From Owenia fusiformis (lineage: Eukaryota > Annelida > Polychaeta > Sabellida > Oweniidae), in contig CAIIXF020000010.1 of assembly GCA_903813345.2 (NCBI GenBank), forward strand, positions 31,772,425-31,836,424: a stretch of 64,000 nt of DNA. Direction: 5' to 3'. The position numbers were made by a program, and so were the translations under genes. Under the pieces are notes generated by a model. The model saw only the letters and a program-made list of their open reading frames with translations. It had not been told where the DNA came from and did no database searches. Each line of letters begins with the position of its first letter. Within the stretch, counting starts at the first letter, position 1. Below, in pieces: positions 58,600 through 64,000 of this stretch.

Positions 58600-61500
58600 A
58601 TCTTGCTAGGTACATGACAGATAAAGAGAATTTAAATCCTGATTGGCAAAAAAGCGGCTAATAACTTACATATTTTCTCAACAAAAAGCACTGATGTAGC
58701 TCACATTGGGAGATAGTAGTAAGCACTTGAAGTTGATTTCAGTAGATCAGTTACACCTGTCATGATTTCAAGGAAAGACACAAAGTATCCGTCAAAAGAG
58801 AAAAGCTTACATAAATGCGAGCAAAGTCTGCAGATTTATTATAGCTATTGACTTCTGGAATATGTTGAACGCACAACTCTAAACAATACTTGAAATTGAA
58901 TAAAATTGACAAAATATGAGAAGACAGTCTAAAACCTAACTGGGAGAGCTGCCATTGTTTGCCCGGAAATCTTCAGAGATTTTGACTGGTACTTTGTGTC
59001 TTTCCATCAAAATTGCCATTTTGGTTTCTCGCTGGGTAATTCACAGATGAAGAGAAATCTTGATTGACAAAAATACAGCTGATAGCTAACAGCTTTTCTT
59101 AAACAGAAGATAAAGGAAGATATAAAGGAACCTGTTATGATTTTGAAGCGGGTGATAGCCGATAGGGGGCATGTTAATGCTGTAAGTAGAGGGTGTAGCC
59201 GAATAAATCTAACCCAAATAGAGTTTAACACATCTCAGTATAGGCAAAATTAAAACTCATTAAAGTTTCATCACTTTAGCATGTGTACATTTGCTGGCCT
59301 TCTAATATTTTGCCAATAGATTTGTTAGGCTTGATTGCAAATTCTTATGAAATATAAGAGTGTATGGTTTCAATGTACTGTACTCCCGATATTTTTCGCG
59401 TGCAATTTAGTTTCGTGCTTTTCGCGATTGTGTAAAAATCACGAAAATTAATAGTCGCGAAGATCGCCAATTAAAGGCTGAGGTGCAACATGCCATTGAC
59501 TAAGATCTAGAGATTGTAAATCTTATCCAAAGTATATGATATTGGGTAGGTGTAATTACTGTAGATAAGATAAATTAATTTTGAGGATTCAGAGAATAAT
59601 GGAAGTTAAACCTTTGATATCCGCAAAATTTAATGGCCGCAAAATTGGTATTTCTCAAAATTCATGAAATTTAAAATCGCAAATTAACCGGTAGTACAGT
59701 ATTTGCATGTGGAATAATTATGATATTGAGAGCATTGATGAAACAAATGCAATGAACTGATTTGATTGGTCAAGGGAGCATTGGAATTTTGACCTGAAGT
59801 TCACATGATTGTTGCTATAGGCCTTATGATTTTTTGGAATTCCAGTAATACTATTAATGTCTATTATACTTATACAGTAAAACCTGTCTTATCCAAATGC
59901 CACCGCTACAAATTAAAAACATTCAGATTTAAACGAAAAAATATTAATGCATTTTCACTTAATATTACTAGCATTGTAGGCGTTATGATTTTTTGGAATT
60001 CCAGTAATACTATTATACTTATACAGTAATATCTGTCTAATACTTATACAGTAATATCTGTCTAGTCCAAATGCCACCATGACCAGTTAAAACACCATGA
60101 CCAGTTAAAAAAAACATTCAGATGTGGAGGTGATCGGATTTCGAGGATTTTGCATTCGCAAGATTCTGCATTTTCACTAAAAAGTATTAAGATTACTTTT
60201 GACCGCATAGCTTTATGACATTCCAAAATCCAAATCGAATGCTTGAAAGGTAAAACAGAAGTGTGCAATCAGAGATGATAGATACTATTGCATGAGTATA
60301 TGAAGGCCATGTGTCAACTCTTCGATTGATAATACGCCTCGAAATAAACACCCACTGGCTTGGGAAAGCTATTTTCCCTCTTAATAAATGCCTGTCCCCT
60401 TGGAAAAATGTTTTCAATTTCCCTCTTAGTCTTAATAAAAGCCAATGGCATTTATTTTGAGTTCTTTCTAATAAAGGCCCTGTGCAAAATAAATGCTCAG
60501 TGGGCCTATATGTTCGTTGAATTTAAAATTTCCCCTTCTACTCAATTTTTATAAATGTTTTATGCATCAGTATGTTGCATTTGGAGACACAAATAAACTC
60601 TTAAAAGGAAAATATTTTCTCTTTAGTATGTTAACTTTGTCTACAAATGCAACATATTAATGTGAAAACATTATAAAAAAAATGGAAGGAACTGAAAATC
60701 AGGAAAACATTTTTGAAAAAAAATGTTGATGGGGTCTTTGCACCTTCCCTGTCTCAATCTCCAATTTTTTTTATCATCTGTATGAGTACTTTTCCTTTAG
60801 ATAATGCATTGGCCTAACATACACACCTTACATTTTCAGAAAATTTCTGCAATTCAACATATGACCGTCTAAATTCTGTTGCGAAACCTTTAGTATTCTT
60901 TCAAGAAATTTCCTGCTTACATGAAAGTCTTTTACAGTTTTACATTCTGTTTTTTTTTAATGTAACATAATGGCTGATACCAATATTGTTCAAAGTTGTA
61001 TATGTTTACACTATGGAACTAATCATTCTTTGAATTGAGTTCGATTCCTGAACAACTGGATATTTGACTAAACATTCCTTGGATTTGATTTGGTTTGATG
61101 AAGAGAAATCTTGACTGACAAAAATGCAGCTGATAACTAACAGATTTTCCCAAACAGAAAATATAAAAAAAATTAAAGGGAGCACTTGATTTCAATAGTT
61201 TAGTTTCACCTATGCTTTTGAAGCAGGTGATAGCTGATAGGTGTCATGTAAAGGCTTTAAGTACATGGTATAGCAATAATTAAAGGTAAGAAGGTACTGT
61301 TTCATTCATATTTCTTGGTTTTAAAAACATTTAATCAAATAAGCTGGAAATTTTTTTGAGAAATGATATGATGGTGAAAGAAATAGATACAAAATTATAA
61401 AAAAATTATAATTAGCGAAAATTGATATCCGCAAAATTTCAAAATTGCAAAATTGTGAAAGATAACAGCATCAAATATTAGTGGCAGTACAGTATTTGCA

Positions 61501-61815
61501 TGTGAAATAATTATGATATATTAATATAATAATATAATAATTGATGAAACAATTGCAATGAACTGTTTTGATTAGCCAAGGCCAGAGCATTGGAATTTGA
61601 ACTAAAGTTGAGTATAATGTTATTGTATAAATTAAAAAAATAATTATAGAGACTTCTTACAAAGTTGATCTTCATTTCAAATAGCTGAGAATATTTCCCA
61701 AAATAGATTGACTAGGCCTTCAGATTTTTTTGAATTTCAGTATTACTATTACTCATACAGTAAAACCTGTCTAATCCAAATGCCACCGTGCAGTTAAAAA
61801 CATTCAGATTGGGAG
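58600..61815 (+). repeat. Diverged direct segmental duplication (two to three copies)
   Basis: 59030-60125 and 61096-61815 share, in the same order, GATGAAGAGAAATCTTGA, GCAGGTGATAGCTGATAG-like text, ACAGTATTTGCATGTG(G/A)AATAA, TTTTTTGGAATTCCAGTA-like text and TACAGTAAAACCTGTCTAATCC with AATGCCACC. A third, weaker start lies at about 58610-58790. Within the first copy the last block is itself repeated (59820-59930, 59985-60125). The CAGTAAAACCTGTCTAATCC end looks pogo-like. Confidence 0.6.
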
Positions 61816-64000
61816 GTGTTCGTTATCACAATAGATTATAATTATATCATTGATAATTTAGAGTTTATTCAAAGATGGCAGCAGCATTCTCAGAACAAAA
61901 CAATCAGAATCTCATTAATCTTTTGTTCACGTTAGTTATTTAAACTTTATATTCATATATAGATGGCAGTTCTTAAATATATGATAGACACCAATAATTC
62001 AACATCATAATTTAACCTTTTCCATTAAATATACCCTGTATCAAGCACAGAAATGTATTTACACCCTTTACTAAAATGGCAACCCCTGTATCACGCACTT
62101 GTTGAATAAAAAAATAAGTACTAGACAATGACATAGGCACGATCCAAAAACGGGGTAAATTAGGTAGGCGAGATAAAATCTAAATCATTAAGAAAATGCT
62201 AATTCATGGGACATACATAAAAATCCCGTAGAGGGAAACGCTTCAACTATTTTCCATTGCCACTTTGGCGAGGCATCTGCCTGCCTGCCGTGCTAGTCGA
62301 CTGGCATTCCGACATATGCAAACTCCCGTGAAACAAACAACTATAGTGCAACCGCCTTTATCTAGAATATTCTTACGTGGTAATAAGTCATGGCAACTGT
62401 TACGACGATATGTGGATCTGAAAGTTCAGAAGTGTTTACTTCTAGTACGTGTTAAGTCTGTATTAATGAACTTGAAGTACAGGGTGTTCCAAAATAATTA
62501 TACCGAGATAAGAAGCGAAGGACTCTGTGAGGGAGCGGGTCTGTGCGTGATGAAAGAATGTTCTTGAAATTAGGTCATTTGATTGACAACTTAATTATAA
62601 ACGTCCTCCGATTTATTCTGCTAAAATTAGGAATGGCATTTAGTTCTGCTTCGATCATTTAGAGCATAAACTAAATGACACATTTGTTAGGAGGTAATTT
62701 ACAAAATAGATTTTTAACCAATTGAAAAATGTATTTTTTGAAAGATGTTTTGGGAAAAGTTCAGTTTTTTTAATGAAGGAAAATATGTGCTATTCTGATC
62801 TCATTTTAATTTCTTATATGTTTCTATGGATATGTTTCTGGATGTCTCGTTTATGATATGTCAATAGCTTGTGACTATTTGGCGTAGCAGGCAGATTTCA
62901 CATTTTATTATATTTTTGCAAGGGGATTGTCTTCCAGTATTCCAACTCGATATTTTTAATTTCTCATTGGAACCATGGGAGCCAATCCTCCGTTATATCT
63001 TTGTAAGAATTCCTGTATTATGATTGGTCAATGAAGAACCACGTGATTAAAATCACCACATCATATTTTACTTCCTCCTAAAAAATTTTAAAGTGAAAAT
63101 CTATGTTACTTATTGTTTAAATGAATTATTTAACTACATTAACTGCATTACGGGTCTATATTTATCACCCACCATGGGTTTACAGGTGTTACCATATTGC
63201 TACTCTATCGCTTAAAAGCCGTCTGATAAAATAATACCCAATATTTTCCGAATATGAGCCTCGAGAGATTCTTAATGTTTGTTTTTTCTGCTCGTTTTGG
63301 TATCTCGTGATAAAACACATGTTGTTTGACATGATTCCTTCTCGCGGATGAATACAACGTCTACTCTCGAATTGTCGTCTGCTAAAATCAAAATCACGTC
63401 TAGTTTTAAATTAATTACATTTGTAAAAACATTATTTTTTATTTCTTTTGGGAGTATTTCGTGCGTACTTTGTATCATTCTCTTATCGTTTTGATAGATA
63501 TTTGAATCGTTTGGTTTGATCGCGTAATTTTTCGAGTTATTTCATTTGGGCATTAAGATTAGTAAACTGCACATAAAACTAATAATTATCAAAATTAAAG
63601 AACCAGGAGAAAGATGATTTGAGATACGCTGATTTTACAAACCTGTGTGATCAAAATGATTTACTAATGATAAAAACTGGTGTTACATCTGACTTGAAAA
63701 TCTAGAATATTCTAGAGTGTTTCCCCGATCTTGTTTGGTTATTTTAGCTCATCTTATCTATCTAAAGTGGAAATCTGCAATCACATTACATCCGTATCTC
63801 GATATATGTATACGTTGGGCGGGATCAGTGGTTGGTGAGGCTTTGGGTCAAAGGAATTGTACACAAAACATATACGTTGATTTTTACACAAACATTTAGA
63901 CAATTCTAGATCAGACGTTGAAATAAACATCACAAAAAGCAATTTTGAGCACTGCTGTAAGCAAGGGAATTTGGTATTGATCTAAATTACATTAACTCAT
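61816..64000. other. Non-coding right end
   Basis: No gene could be supported. ACAGGGTGTTCCAAAATAAT at about 62478-62498 resembles a transposon end, but no partner was found. A slightly GC-richer stretch at 62250-62560 is open for 100 codons without recognisable domains. Confidence 0.4.

Noticed and set aside
62265-62567. 100-codon frame as a gene
   Set aside because: No domain, no splice context and a composition like its surroundings; mentioned only as an open stretch.

Overview
The window looks like a piece of an intron-rich, AT-rich animal nuclear genome, most likely a bivalve mollusc. The reasons are: genes split by long introns with GT/AG borders; many ACATGTACATGTA tracts; two non-autonomous elements with a GTCC/GTCT tetranucleotide tract and about 162-bp central tandem repeats, which resemble the bivalve 'pearl' type; and several kinds of short inverted-repeat elements packed into introns. 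The species assignment is inference.

Five host genes can be read. (1) A FAM227B-like gene with the FWW-motif domain (+, 3570-25674, 15 exons assembled, 617 aa). (2) GALK2, N-acetylgalactosamine kinase (-, 27467-37241), complete in 11 exons and 457 aa. (3) MRPS30/mL65, a mitochondrial large-subunit ribosomal protein (+, 37453-43659, 4 exons, 502 aa). (4) A single-exon 2-O-sulfotransferase of the HS2ST/UST family (+, 44664-45716). (5) A single-exon acidic 529-aa protein (-, 53041-54630) with an N-terminal helix resembling INSYN1. FAM227B and GALK2 are convergent, as in vertebrates. GALK2 and MRPS30 are divergent with start codons 211 bp apart, and they share a compact promoter with two CACGTG boxes and YY1-like sequence over both ATGs.

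Layout: 1-3550 is non-coding with a 538-bp foldback element and an inverted duplication. 3570-25674 is FAM227B, whose introns hold nested MITEs, a 46-bp array, a minisatellite grown from the splice acceptor of exon 4, a pearl-like element, a TTAA-flanked MITE and a 5.7-kb CACTA-ended element. 27.4-37.2 kb is GALK2, with a partial exon duplication, a 76-bp minisatellite, an (AATAC)n tract and MITEs. 37.4-43.7 kb is MRPS30 with a second pearl-like element in its last intron. 44.6-45.7 kb is the sulfotransferase. 46894-52324 is a recent Ty3/gypsy-type LTR element with 914-bp LTRs and a tRNA-Pro primer site. 53.0-54.6 kb is the INSYN1-like gene. 54.7-64 kb has no gene I can support; it holds old segmental and tandem duplications and one promoter-like island.

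I found no new multi-gene system. The most interesting points are the conserved FAM227B-GALK2 pair joined to MRPS30, the minisatellite that multiplies a splice acceptor, the CACTA-ended element, the partial GALK2 exon duplication, and the divergent promoter.
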